Positions 34,826 to 45,913 of a DNA stretch of 64,000 nucleotides are shown here, piece by piece. Within the stretch, counting starts at the first letter, position 1. Every line of letters starts with the position of its first letter. The position numbers and the translations under genes were made by a program. The stretch is from assembly GCF_963678635.1 (NCBI RefSeq), contig NC_087065.1:42097430-42161429 (forward strand), in the 5' to 3' direction. The notes below the pieces were generated by a model. That model worked only from the letters and a program-made list of their open reading frames with translations. It was not told the DNA's origin and did no database searches. This DNA comes from Symsagittifera roscoffensis. Lineage: Eukaryota > Xenacoelomorpha > Acoela > Convolutidae.

Positions 34826-37231
34826 TGTAGATTCTTTTCCGGGGAGTCGTCTCCTCTAAGCACGCTATCACCCTACTCAACTGCCGCAGAGTTTCTCCCC
34901 TTTATACCGTGTAATAGCGGGAGACACTAAGACACGATATGATCCACAATCCCGAAAGGGTTATGTTGGTCGTCAGACTAAATCGGCCGATCAAAGGATT
35001 ACGCAATTTCCCCCTTAATTTAAGCTCTTTTCGGCTCTCCTCTCGTGCTTCTAACTATCTCAGCAAATCGTGGGCACAAGGATTAAATTCTCAATCGCAA
35101 AGGAAATAAATCAATTTACAAAGCCCTGAATGAGCTAAATACTATTTAGCAACTTCTATATTGAAGCCCGCGTCCCGTTCCGTTCAATCGCTTGTCAGTT
35201 TTCGGTTGACTCGATTCCAACTCGCCTACTCTAGCAGAGCAGCGCCACAACTAGTTCAACCCGGTACTAAACTCGGGTTCCAGCGCAACTCGCTCGCACA
35301 ACTGTCTCAACTGGGTACTAAACACGGCTTCCAGCGCAAGACGCTCACTAGCGATAATTGTTCTCTTCTCTGACGAGAACCAACTACCCTTAGTAGTAGC
35401 TGACACTAATCTGACTCTTAAAGTATCTCCGGTACCCTCCAATTCCTTATCTTTCTTTACACATAGTTTTACTTAAGTCACGCGATTCCCTATCAGTCCT
35501 GACATCCGCCTAAATCACCCCTCCGCACATGTTTTAAGACTATATCCCTCCTCCTGTCAACTCTGCCACGTGCCAACTTCGGTTTCTTTCTATCAATCTT
35601 TTCACACTTATTGGATATCCAGTATGCGGTAGCTGTCACAATTTGACCATGCAAACAAATGTCATACGATTCTAATCAACCAATTCCCGAACTCTGTTTA
35701 CTTCAGCTCTCGAGTTCAACTAACCTCTAAACCATGCTATGTTTACCCAGTGATCCTCCCAAGGTCTTTTTTAATTATCCCAATAACGTTCCGACCTCCC
35801 AAGGGTAGGGGGAGGCCCTTTTCATGGGTAGCTAACGAATTTCAGGCATCTAAATTTTCTATCTTAACTCTATTCCAATCCCAACCTTCTAGCTATCAGG
35901 GTAAGGTATTTCGTCTATTAGGTGTTAAATTAAACCAAAAAGTCACCTCCGGAGAGCCAAGTAAATTTCCCGTCCATTTAGGAAATTTAACTCTCATACC
36001 GCGGTCTCGTTACAATCAATTTCCTCTGGGACTACTTTTCTTTTACCCTGATTGATATTCTATTAATAGCGCATTCGCCAAGCTAATTTGAACCCAATGC
36101 TTGCCAAGTTCACTCTAAATTAAATCCTCTATTCCGAGGTTGCAATGTAAAAACTATATCTCTATCAGCTTCTGCTGTAGTTCCCAATATATAAGTTTGC
36201 CTCCCAATTTTTAGCAAGGTGACCCATTCTCATTTCCAGGGGTTGGGCTGGGAAATGCGCCACTTTGCGGTGTTATTATTGGGGCTTTCCAGGCAAGTTT
36301 GGGGTCAAAACGCCCAAAGGTCAACTTAAGGTCAGCCAGGGGTCAACCGGGGTCAAACTTCCATATTCAGGTTTAGAATCCCACAGGGGTCCTACCTACC
36401 AAGTTTCATCCATATCCCGTTAATACTTCCAAAGTTATCCCATTTCTAGGGTCCATTATCACTTTTCCCGGGGAAAAGCTATTAACACCGGAAGGAGTCA
36501 CCGGAGGGGTTTCAATCACAAGCGGTCTTTTTCCGGGGGTGAGTTGTAGTATCTGATGCCACCATGAAATCGATATGCCCTCGCCCATTATTTTGCGTAA
36601 ATTGCCTACTTCCGATCTAAGGGGGTGTTTTTCTAAGTGCTAATAGCTTCCACACCAACCGCCGGAATTGATTCAAATTATAATACACGATGTATCTTGC
36701 CACTACCTATCATCCCTCCAAGATTCAGCTCCCTGCAATCATTAGAGGCCGAGAATCGACTTCCGGAAGTTAGGGGTGGGTTTGTTTACATAGGGCATAA
36801 AACCGGAAGTGGGGGTCTGGGGGTCTGGGTTTCCAAACTTAAACTCCCCTTAACTAGGCCTACAACATACTTAAATTTGAGCCCACTACCGCCGCTAGTT
36901 TCCGAGTTCTGATAGAGCCATTTACACTTCCAGGAACCGTTATCACTTGGGGCCGGGGGATCCGAGGGTTGTTGATTTTTGCATGTCCGAATCAAATCAT
37001 CTCTAGTATCCGTCTTATGAGTTTCATAAACCTAGCCACTGTAGTTCCCATTTGGGGGGTGTTGCAATTTTTACTCCCTCCGCATTTTCTGCCATAGGAG
37101 GGACTATATCTCCGAAGATTGAACTATTTTGAAGTTTACCCTCTGTTTGCTGTACTATTTAACTTGATGACGAACCAATCTTACGCTCAGGTTACTATAG
37201 CATGTAAAACAGTAGAATCACCAATTCTACA
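34826..37231 (-). repeat. LTR 1 (2,406 bp, full length)
   Basis: Begins TGTAGAATTGGTGATTCTAC (itself an inverted repeat) and ends AATCTACA. TATAAAGG lies at about 34905-34898, and the 80 bases after it would hold R and U5. The central 1.3 kb missing from LTR 2 has a tandem duplication at 35250-35352. Short frames within it are not supported as genes. Confidence 0.75.
35250..35352. repeat. 2 x ~52-bp tandem duplication inside LTR 1
   Basis: CAACCCGGTACTAAACTCGG-TTCCAGCGCAA-CGCTC is repeated as CAACTGGGTACTAAACACGG-TTCCAGCGCAA-CGCTC. Confidence 0.75.
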
Positions 37232-37238
37232 AACTCAG

Positions 37239-37300
37239 TAAAATCTTAGTGTCAAAGTAGGGTAGGAGAAATTTAGTGTCAAAGTAGGATAGGAGCTACA
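37239..37300. repeat. short tandem repeat at the LTR 1 flank
   Basis: TTAGTGTCAAAGTAGGGTAG is repeated after about 27 bases as TTAGTGTCAAAGTAGGATAG. Confidence 0.75.
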
Positions 37301-37659
37301 AAAATGTTTTGACTCATTAGAAATAGCAATCAGTTTGGCATATACTGTTAGGGTTAAACAATAGTTTTACCTCGAACTTTAACTTTTAGCAATAGGTCTG
37401 TTTGACTTTTAGCACTAGATAATGCATGATATTTCCCTAAAAAAACAGAATTTTGATTAAAAATTAGTCAAATAGAAATCAAGCATTTTCAAATAAGTTT
37501 TGAGTTTTTCTAGCTACTTGAATGGAGTGCTCCTCAGCTTGATTGATTGCCGGCGTGTATTCTCTTTCTCGGACTGTCTTTGATTGCGTAAGTCTCTGCT
37601 GAAACCTTCTCAGAAAGTCTTATCGGCTCCCCGTAAACTTCCGTCAGTTTGGTGGCTCT

Positions 37660-37903
37660 TTAGGATGACTTGATCAATTTTTTCGACTTATGTGACCATG
37701 TGTTGACGTCTACTTTATGGCTTTTGTTCAGCATAGACGTTTCTCCTGATGTCGCTCTACATGGTCCCGCTCTTGGCGGAGATGAATACGAAAATACGAC
37801 TTCCGGAGGTGGTGGCGATAGAAAAATAGTTAATGCTTTGTTTGAACTGATACCAACAACTTTAACCTGTTGCGAGGCGCCGATACTTTTGTTGGGAGGC
37901 CAC
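37660..37903 (-). pseudogene. end of decayed gypsy pol (possible integrase tail)
   Basis: An 80-codon open frame without an ATG ends in TAA. It is Pro/Ser/Lys-rich, with a KSHKVDVNTWSHKSKKLI end. It lies in the right order after the RT and integrase fragments. Assignment to the Pol C-terminus is by position only. Confidence 0.3.
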
Positions 37904-38209
37904 TGATTTCAATCGTCATCCTCTGACAGTTTCTGAGATGTTCTCTCCCTTCAATGCCTTTTCAACTGTGGTTTTCTGCTCGCATTAGGGTAGCATTTCT
38001 TGAGGTAGATAATTTGAGGAAATCTTGGTTTTTCTGTTCCAGCTGTTTTTTTTTTAAATTGGCCCAATCTCTAGTAGTCGCCAGCCTCTCCAAAACTTTG
38101 TACGGCACTGATGCAGCTTATAACTTGTCAATATTTGCAGCTCTCGCGTACTTGAGGCTACAGTCTCTGAGACAACTGAAACTTTGTGAGAAAACCAAAC
38201 ACTGAGTTT

Positions 38210-38455
38210 TGTTGCTTCTGGCGAAGTGATTGGGGAGCTCAAGTTCAGAGAAACTCAAAAAGTCTCTGCTAACACCAGAGAACATGCGATACATTTGCTG
38301 CAGCAGACACAACGAAATGGTAAGACCATATGATAATGTGTCTGGTCTCGGCATTTTGACGTTGCGTCTGCTGTAGCAAATACATACCATGTCCTCTGGT
38401 GTCAGTCAAGACCTTTTGAATTTTTCTGAACTTGAATGTGCAATTAGTTTGTCAG
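38210..38455. repeat. ~100-bp imperfect inverted repeat of coding-like sequence
   Basis: 38215-38315 and, reversed, 38350-38455 match at roughly four of five positions around a spacer of about 40 bases (GCTTCTGGCGAAGTGATTGG against GCTTCTGACAAACTAATTGC; shared CACCAGAG-ACATG). A transcript would fold into a long hairpin. Confidence 0.6.
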
Positions 38456-38777
38456 AAGCTAAAAAAACTCAGTGATAAGTTTTCTCACTAATTTTGGGTT
38501 TTCTATCAAATCTCACAAATTACTAAAGACTGTTTAGAAATAGTTTGTGTTCTCAACTGAATGTCGGTGAAGATAATCCATAGTGTAATGTTTGTTTCAA
38601 AATTCAAAAATTGAGTCTAGCATAATTTTTTTTCGAATTTTTTATGCTTGTTTTGATCTTTTGACCAATTAAGTGGCTTTGTGATCTTCCATCTATGGAA
38701 AAATCTAGAATATTCTATGTTCCCTAAAAACTTATCTCACAAAAGCTAACTTTAAAGCTGCCTCTTGATCAGTTTTC

Positions 38778-38940
38778 TTATCCTTGATCAATTTTGTTAT
38801 CTGGTAACTTATGAAAACGAATTTTCAACATAATCGTGGCAGTTGCAGATTTAGTGATCATCACCGATGGGTACTTAGAAATCCAATCGTTAGCCACTAA
38901 ACAGCCACTATCTTCTAATAAAAGGCCAAAAAAACGAGTT
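38778..38940 (-). pseudogene. Ty3/gypsy integrase core fragment
   Basis: One open minus-strand stretch reads LLEDSGCLVANDWISKYPSV and then ITKSATATIMLKI. This matches the beta-strand region of retroviral integrase cores after the first catalytic Asp: a hydrophobic strand, a D-x-x-SKYP/W turn, and T/S-A-x-T before a helix. It ends in a stop after 42 codons. The second Asp and the Glu are not recognisable downstream. The orientation and order after the RT fragment at 40411-40058 support a single decayed pol. Confidence 0.55.
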
Positions 38941-40057
38941 AAACTTCTTCATTCGGTTTCGACTGATAAATGAACAGTTTTGAAGTTCAATTTTGAATTC
39001 AGACGGCATCGCTTCTTGCCATCTGTGACTCCTATTAAATCTTGCTGTCCCAACTTTTCCCAATATTCGTAATATGACTAGCTTCTGTTTGACCACCACC
39101 TATCTCTCGATTAGTGATGCGACCTCTAGAACAGTGCCGAAGAAGGTATCATTTTCGAGAATGCATTCCAATCCTTTAGCACGATTGAGGTGCACGCATT
39201 TTTCTGACTTATTTTTGCGAATAAGTCAACGTCAAATTAGGTTAGTAGTTCTGTTATAAACCATTGTCACCAGAGGCTTTGGTCAGTTTGAGCAAACGTT
39301 TGACGTTTCAGCTGTCACCAAAGTTTTCCTGTTTTTTTTTGAAAAGGTCTTTTCGAGTCTCCGATTTACCCAGTAGTGTTCTTCTGTCATCTTTCGCAGT
39401 CTTTACTAGCATTTTTTCTCTAGCAACGCTTATGGCGAATTTTTTTCCAACCTTTTGTTTTCCTGATTTGCCTTGATCTTCTTAATGTTTTTGTGACTGT
39501 GATGTCTCTTTTTGTTTTAGTTGTTCATTTTCAAATAACAGAAAAAGTTTTTTGATAAATTAGATACAATTTTCTAGTTGCGACTGTCTTTAGCATCCGG
39601 GTTTCCAACTGAAAATAGATAGATTATTTCAACGCAAGCTCATTCATTTCAAACTTGCTTTTGGTTTGCTCAGATTGTCATTGCATCTAGTAGCGCTCTT
39701 TGTATTCACTTGTTTCAACATCAATTTATAAAAAATATATTTAAAAAAATATAATCAAACTTGACCAGAAATAGTTGATCGTTCAATGAAGGTTCTCGGG
39801 CTTCAAAAACTGAATGAGGAGATAAGTAATCAACTATTTCTAATATCAACCCTGGAACAAGTAAAGCGTGTTTTAATCATATTGTATCTCTTTGTCTGCT
39901 CAGCGATTACTCCAGATTAAAAATTTTTTTTCGTTTAGTTTCTTGTTCAGCGCTGAAAAATTGCTTTATGATAAGATAGATTATCACATCTGATCCCAAA
40001 TAAAGGATTTCTATAATTTCCAACAAAATTTTTTTTTGTAGTTCAAGTTCGTTAGTG
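38941..40057. other. decayed sequence between RT and integrase fragments
   Basis: Presumably the former RNase H/connection region, but no motif survives that I can defend. It also includes the short frame at 39099-38908, which overlaps the integrase upstream region. Confidence 0.4.
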
Positions 40058-40411
40058 CTATATTTGGATCATTGACACTTCAAAAATTGCAATGCCAATG
40101 CAATTGGTACCCATAATCTTTCCCTTTGTAGTTTTTCTAAGCAAGATTTTGAGCTTTGTGATTAGCGTTGCGTTTTTTATTAGTTTTTCTTGAGACATTT
40201 TTCGATAAAATTTTGATAAGATTTTGACAAACATTAACGTATCAGCGAAGGTATTTTCGATATTAATTTTAAATCCTTGAGTTCCTACGCTTTTGTTGTG
40301 TTGTTGAGCCTTATGATGAAATAAAATGTCGTCGAAATAGCAGATGACTTTGATCAATTTGTCTAGCGTAGAGTTCATTGCTTTTTGAACTTTTAAAGGC
40401 ATTTCTGTCAA
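40058..40411 (-). pseudogene. Ty3/gypsy reverse transcriptase fragment
   Basis: A 117-codon frame. Near its start MPLKVQKAMNSTLDKLIK is followed by VICYFDDILFHH, the Y-x-DD catalytic box with the D-I-L that gypsy RTs show, and the M-P preceding it at family spacing. Later residues are degenerate. The fingers and first catalytic Asp would lie upstream (higher coordinates), where an HpE at 40484 has been inserted. Length is far below a whole RT domain, so it is a remnant. Confidence 0.7.
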
Positions 40412-40483
40412 TCAAAACCAGATTTGAATCTGTACGTCCTAATTTGCTTTCGGCATATAGAAACAATGATCTAGTGGTTAACT

Positions 40484-41013
40484 ATTCCGACTTTCGATAC
40501 GAAAGTAACGGAATATTTGTGCTCGAGGTGGGTTTTTTTTTCTTCAGACAAATTTCGACTTTTTAACTAGCCATTTTTGACGGAATTTTTTTATATCATT
40601 CAAAAAGTATCGTTGTTCTGAGCTCAAATTTGAAAGGATATTTCACCTGTGATCACTTTTCGTAAAGTTATGGGGGTTTAAATATTGCCATTTTGGCCAA
40701 TTTGGTACAATTAACGCGCGATATGTTTCGCGCTATTAATGTGTAAGCAGAGATTTAATCCGTCTCAGAAATTGTTCCGAATTGGTTGAAAGAAGCTTAT
40801 TTGCTTTATTTGATTTGTTACAAGGAGCAAAATCTATCCTTTTATTCTTTAGTTGGCGTGCGGAGGGATGATTTTCCAAAAAAAAATCAAATTTCAGAAG
40901 AAAAAAAAATCATTTTATTTTATTACATTCAATTTTTTAAGGTTATTACTGCTCCATAAACCTTAAAAGGCAGTCGGAACATTCAGGGCTTCGCCTCGAT
41001 ACGAGCAGTCTTG
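40484..41013 (-). mobile_element. HpE element, full length
   Basis: Reversed right end TTCCGACTTTCGATACGAAA and reversed left end CGAGCAGTCTTG. It was inserted in the decayed pol. Confidence 0.85.
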
Positions 41014-41067
41014 TTGTCCTTTCTGGCAGTTCGTATAGGCTTAAAGCGTTTTTAGATCTAAAAGTGA

Positions 41068-41612
41068 CAAGACTGCTCGTATCAGGACGAAGCCCTGAAT
41101 GATCCGACTGATTTTGAAGGTTTATGGAGCAGCAGTTATAACATTAAAACATTATATGAAATAAAATAAAATGAAAAAATTTTTTCCTAAAATTTGAAAT
41201 TTTTTATGAAAATTATCCCCCCACACGCCATATAAAGTACACAAGGATAGATTTCGTTCCTTGTAACGAATCACTTACGGCCAATAAGCTTCTTCCAACC
41301 AATTAAAAACTTGAGGAAGACTTTATCAGATGATTCTATCGCTCAATTATATCAGTTGTCTATCGCTCAATTATATCGCGCGTTAATTGTCCCAAAATGG
41401 CCAAAATGGCAATATTTAAACTCTCATAATGTTACAAAAAATGATCACAGGTGAAATATCTTTTCAAATTTAGGCTCAGGACAACAATACCTTTTGAATG
41501 ATATTAAAAAACTCTGTCAAAAATGGCTAATTAAAAAGTCGAAATTTGTCTGAAGAAAAAAACCCACCCCGAGCACAAATATTCCGTTACTTTCGTATCG
41601 AAAGCCGGAACA
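41068..41612 (+). mobile_element. HpE element, first of the array
   Basis: Complete left and right ends. The core between 41310 and 41380 is rearranged (TCTATCGCTCAATTATATCA-type duplication). Confidence 0.8.
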
Positions 41613-44069
41613 ATAACCAAATTTCTTTACATAATTCGAAAGCTATTGTTGTCCTAAGCTTAAACTTGAAAAGATATTTCACCTGTATTCTTTTTTCGTA
41701 AAGTTACGGGGGTTTAAAGATTGCCATTTTGGCCAATTTGGGACAATTAATTTGGGACAATTATTATAATAACTTTACAAGACTGCTCGTATCAGGGCGA
41801 AGCCCTGTAAGTTCCGACTGCCTTTTAATGTTTATGGAGCAGTAAAAACCAATAAAAAAACTAAATGTAATAAAATAAAATGAAAAAATTTTTTCCTAAA
41901 ATTTGAAATTTTTAATAAAAATCATCTCCCTACACGCCATACAAAGTACAAAAAGATAGATTTTGCATCTTGTAACAAATTACTTATGGCCAAAAAGCTT
42001 CTTCCAACCAATTTGGAACGATTTCTAAGACGGATTAAATCTCCGCTTACGCGTTAATAGCGCGAAATATATCGCGCGTTAATTGTCCCAAATTGGCCAA
42101 AATGGCAATCTTTAAACCCCATAACTTTACGAAAAATGATCACAAATCACTGTTGAAATATCTTTTCAAATTTAAGCTCAAGACAACAAATATTTTTGAA
42201 TGATGTAAAAAAAATTCCGTCAAAAATGGCTAGTTAAAAAGTCGAGATTTGTCTGAAGAAAAAAAAACCCACCACGAGCACAAATATTCCTTTACTTTCG
42301 TATCGAAAGTCGGAACAACAAGATTGATCGTATGAGGGCTAAACCCTGAATGTTCCAACTGCGTTTTAAAGTTTTTTTGGAGCCGTAATAACATTAAAAA
42401 AATAAATGTAATGAAACAAAATGGAATTTTTCGTCTAAAATTTGAATTTTTTAAATAAAATCATCCCCCACGCGCCATATAAAGTACAAAAAGATAGATT
42501 TCGCTCCTTCTGACAAATCAATTATGGCAAAAACGCTTCTTTCAAACAATTTGGAACGATTTCTAAGACGGATTAAATCTCCGCTTACGCGTTAATAGCG
42601 CGAAATATATCGCGCGTTAATTGTCCCATATTGGCCAAAATGGCAATCATTAAACCCCCTTAACTTCACGATAATCACAGGTAAATTATCTTTTCAAACT
42701 TGAGCTCAGGACAACAATACCTTTCGAATGATAAAAAAACTCTGTCAAAATGGCTGGTTAAAAAGTCGAGATTTGTCTGAAGAAAAAAAAACCCACCCTG
42801 AGCACAAATATTCCGTTACTTTCGTATCGAAAGTCGGAAAAATAACCAAATTTCTTTACATAATTCGAAAGCTATTGTTGTCCTAAGCTTAAACTTGAAA
42901 AGATATTTCACCTGTATTCTTTTTTCGTAAAGTTACGGGGGTTTAAAGATTGCCATTTTGGCCAATTTGGGACAATTAATTTGGGACAATTATTATAATA
43001 ACTTTACAAGACTGCTCGTATCAGGGCGAAGCCCTGAAAGTTCCGACTGCCTTTTAATGTTTATGGAGCAGTAAAAACCAATAAAAAAACTAAATGTAAT
43101 AAAATAAAATGAAAAAATTTTTTCCTAAAATTTGAAATTTTTAATAAAAATCATCTCCCTACACGCCATACAAAGTACAAAAAGATAGATTTTGCATCTT
43201 GTAACAAATCACTTATGGCCAAAAAGCTTCTTCCAACCAATTTGGAACGATTTCTACGACGGATTAAATCTCCGCTTAAGCGTTAATAGCGCGAAATATA
43301 TCGCGCGTTAATTGTCCCAAATTGGCCAAAATGGCAATCTTTAAACCCCATAACTTTACGAAAAATGATCACAAATCACTGTTGAAATATCTTTTCAAAT
43401 TTAAGCTCAAGACAACAAATATTTTTGAATGATGTAAAAAAAATTCCGTCAAAAATGGCTAGTTAAAAAGTCGAGATTTGTCTGAAGAAAAAAAAACCCA
43501 CCACGAGCACAAATATTCCTTTACTTTCGTATCGAAAGTCGGAACAACAAGATTGCTCGTATGAGGGCTAAACCCTGAATGTTCCAACTGCGTTTTAAAG
43601 TTTTTTTGGAGCCGTAATAACATTAAGAAAATAAATGTAATGAAACAAAATGGAATTTTTCGTCTAAAATTTGAATTTTTTAAATAAAATCATCCCCCAC
43701 GCGCCATATAAAGTACAAAAAGATAGATTTCGCTCCTTCTGACAAATCAATTATGGCAAAAACGCTTCTTTCAAACAATTTGGAACGATTTCTAAGACGG
43801 ATTAAATCTCCGCTTACGCGTTAATAGCGCGAAATATATCGCGCGTTAATTGTCCCATATTGGCCAAAATGGCAATCATTAAACCCCCTTAACTTCACGA
43901 TAATCACAGGTAAATTATCTTTTCAAACTTGAGCTCAGGACAACAATACCTTTCGAATGATAAAAAAACTCTGTCAAAATGGCTGGTTAAAAAGTCGAGA
44001 TTTGTCTGAAGAAAAAAAAACCCACCCTGAGCACAAATATTCCGTTACTTTCGTATCGAAAGTCGGAAC
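41612..44069 (+). repeat. tandem duplication, 2 x 1,229 bp, each with two HpE copies
   Basis: 41612-42840 and 42841-44069 are nearly identical. Each unit holds a partial reversed HpE right half (about 165 bp) and two head-to-tail HpE copies (41778-42317 and 42319-42839; 43007-43546 and 43548-44069). Only scattered single-base changes separate the units, so the duplication is recent or an assembly effect. Confidence 0.9.
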
Positions 44070-44070
44070 A

Positions 44071-44594
44071 ACAAGACTGCTCGTATCAGGGCGAAGCTCT
44101 AAATGTTCCATCTGCGTTTTATGGTTTATGGAGCCGCAATAACGTTGAAAAATTAAATGTAATGAATTAAAATGAATTTTTTTTCTAAATTTTGAATTTT
44201 TTAAATAAAAATCATCCCCCACGCGCCATATAAAGTACAGAAAGACGGATTTCGCTCCTTGTAAGAAATCAATTGTTGCAAAAAGCTTCTTTCACCCAAC
44301 TTGGAACGATTTCTACGACGGATTAACTCTCCGCTTACGTGTTAATAGCGCGAAATATATCGCGCGTTAATTGTCTTAATCTGGTCAAAATGGCAATCAT
44401 TAAACCCCCTTAACTTCACGATAATCACAGGTGAATTATCTTTTCAAGTTTGAGCTCATGACATTAATACCTTTCGAATGATATAAAAAAATTCCGTCAA
44501 AAATGGCTGATTAAAAAGTCGAAATTTGTTTGAAGAAAAAAAACCCACCCCGAGCACAAATATTCCGCTATTTTCGTATCAAAAGTCGGAACAA
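44071..44594 (+). mobile_element. HpE element, last of the array
   Basis: Abuts the previous copy, separated by only a base or two. It is more diverged (left hairpin CAGGGCGAAGCTCTA, right end TTTTCGTATCAAAAGTCGGA). Confidence 0.85.
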
Positions 44595-45084
44595 AAAGTA
44601 CTTTTATGATATTTGAAAAAATTTAGTACGAACAAAAACAAGTTGGAGTTTCACTGAAATTAATTTTTTTTTTAAATTTCCGCGTAAAAAAAGTTCCGTT
44701 AAACCACTCTGCAAAAAGCAAAAAAAATTCTTCCTTGGCTTTAGGCTCCTTAAGTTTAATGATTCCAAAACTCAGCTTGATACTTCAACAAAAAACGCCT
44801 TCCTCAAAAGTTTTTTTCAAGCTCTTTTTGTATCATCAACTTGTTCTATCTGAAATTCACTTCAGTTTGCTGAAAAAAAACATGTAGCGCCAAAAAAACA
44901 ATGAGAAGGTTGTATAAAAGTTCAAATAAAAATTAATTGGAAGTTTTTGATTAAGAGCGCAGTCGCATGAACGACGGTGGCATGATTTTTTGATTTCTTT
45001 CAAAATTCTTAAGAGTTCACTTCACAAAAATCATATTTTACCGCAGTTATAACTTTGACAAAAAAAGCCGAAATGCCGTTTTTG
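44595..45084. other. no gene recognised
   Basis: AT-rich sequence without element ends or coding signal. Confidence 0.45.
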
Positions 45085-45410
45085 GATACATGCATGTACC
45101 GATTTTACAGGCGATTGTGATAATCGCTAAGCCACATGACCTGATACTTTAGGATAGTTTTAGCAATCTAATCCAAAGCAACACTTGTTATAAGAAGTGT
45201 CAATTTGCATTGACTTGCTACGGCTATTGTGAGCAATGAACTTGCGGTTGAGCAGTGAACTGAATTGATGTCTGGTAATTTCTTTCCAGAAATTGTTTAT
45301 TTCCAAACTAAGAAAGAAGTAGATCGTTTCTGTATAAAAAATACAACAAATTTGGCTAAGCAATCTATATAACATTTATATCTAGAAAAACAGCTTAGGC
45401 TGGGTACGGG
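45085..45410 (-). mobile_element. SINE-like repeat R2, copy 3 (partial)
   Basis: Shares AGAAGTGTCAATTTGCATTG, GGTTGAGCAGTGAACTGA, AACTAAGAAAGAA and CAGCTT-GCTGGGTACGG with 12760-13050. The tRNA-like part is degraded. Confidence 0.55.
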
Positions 45411-45475
45411 TGTAAAAAGTTTTGACCAAAATTTGCGTTTTTCGGCGTGCGCTCCCCCTCAAAATTGAAAATAAG
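45411..45475 (-). mobile_element. hAT-type MITE fragment
   Basis: CGGCGTGCGCTCCCCCTCAA matches, in reverse, the TTGAGGGGGAGCGCGCGCC segment of the MITEs at 1358-5242. Confidence 0.45.
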
Positions 45476-45817
45476 TTTTGCCGAATCAGTTGAACTACAT
45501 CTTTCCCTCTCACAATGACTAATTCAGCTATCTCCTCCCAAGCATAAACATCAAATGACCTTATCAAATCTGAGCAGATAATTGATGCGTAAATAGCACG
45601 CAATCAATTGACCGACTTAAGTGTATCGAGAAAAAGACAAAACAGGAACTAATAGAAAAAAAATGTTTTTTTTTTCCAAATTTTATTTGGGCGATCATTG
45701 ATCCGGGGAAAGCAAGGTACCAAGTTTGGTGCTCTCGCATTGTATCCAAGTTTTCACTGCAGCACCTTATTAACGACGTACGTAATAGCACGTTTTGCTT
45801 CGTTCAGAGCAGAAAAA

Positions 45818-45883
45818 ATGTCCGCCTTCATATGTAACTGTTTTGGCGTTTTTCTTAATTCTGAAACTAGTTTCGAGTTTTTG
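45818..45883 (+). CDS. possible first exon (22 codons), weak
   Basis: ATG in an A-rich context (AAAAAAATGTCC), an open frame MSAFICNCFGVFLNSETSFE and then a perfect donor, GTAAGT. No downstream exon with a matching phase was found and the protein is unrecognised, so chance is a serious alternative. Confidence 0.2.
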
Positions 45884-45913
45884 GTAAGTATTGGTGTTCC
45901 AAATTCGTTTTGA

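Larger units (their letters stand above)
31827..37231 (-). mobile_element. LTR retrotransposon in LTR-int-LTR-int arrangement
   Basis: Read on the minus strand: a 5' LTR (37231-34826), about 1.5 kb of internal DNA, a second LTR (33292-32204), then about 380 bp of the same internal DNA again before an HpE. The LTRs begin TGTAGAATTGG and end AATCTACA. The internal part starts with a candidate PBS and, before the second LTR, ends with a polypurine tract. The coding region is short and broken (retropepsin fragments only), so this is a dead or deleted element. The order fits recombination between LTRs of a tandem pair. Confidence 0.75.

Noticed and set aside
41068-44594. CRISPR-like array
   Set aside because: The repeats are whole 520-bp transposons, not short repeats with unique spacers.
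40484-44594. HpE as hAT, Tc1 or Mutator MITE
   Set aside because: No terminal inverted repeats at the extreme ends and no constant target duplication in the copies compared.
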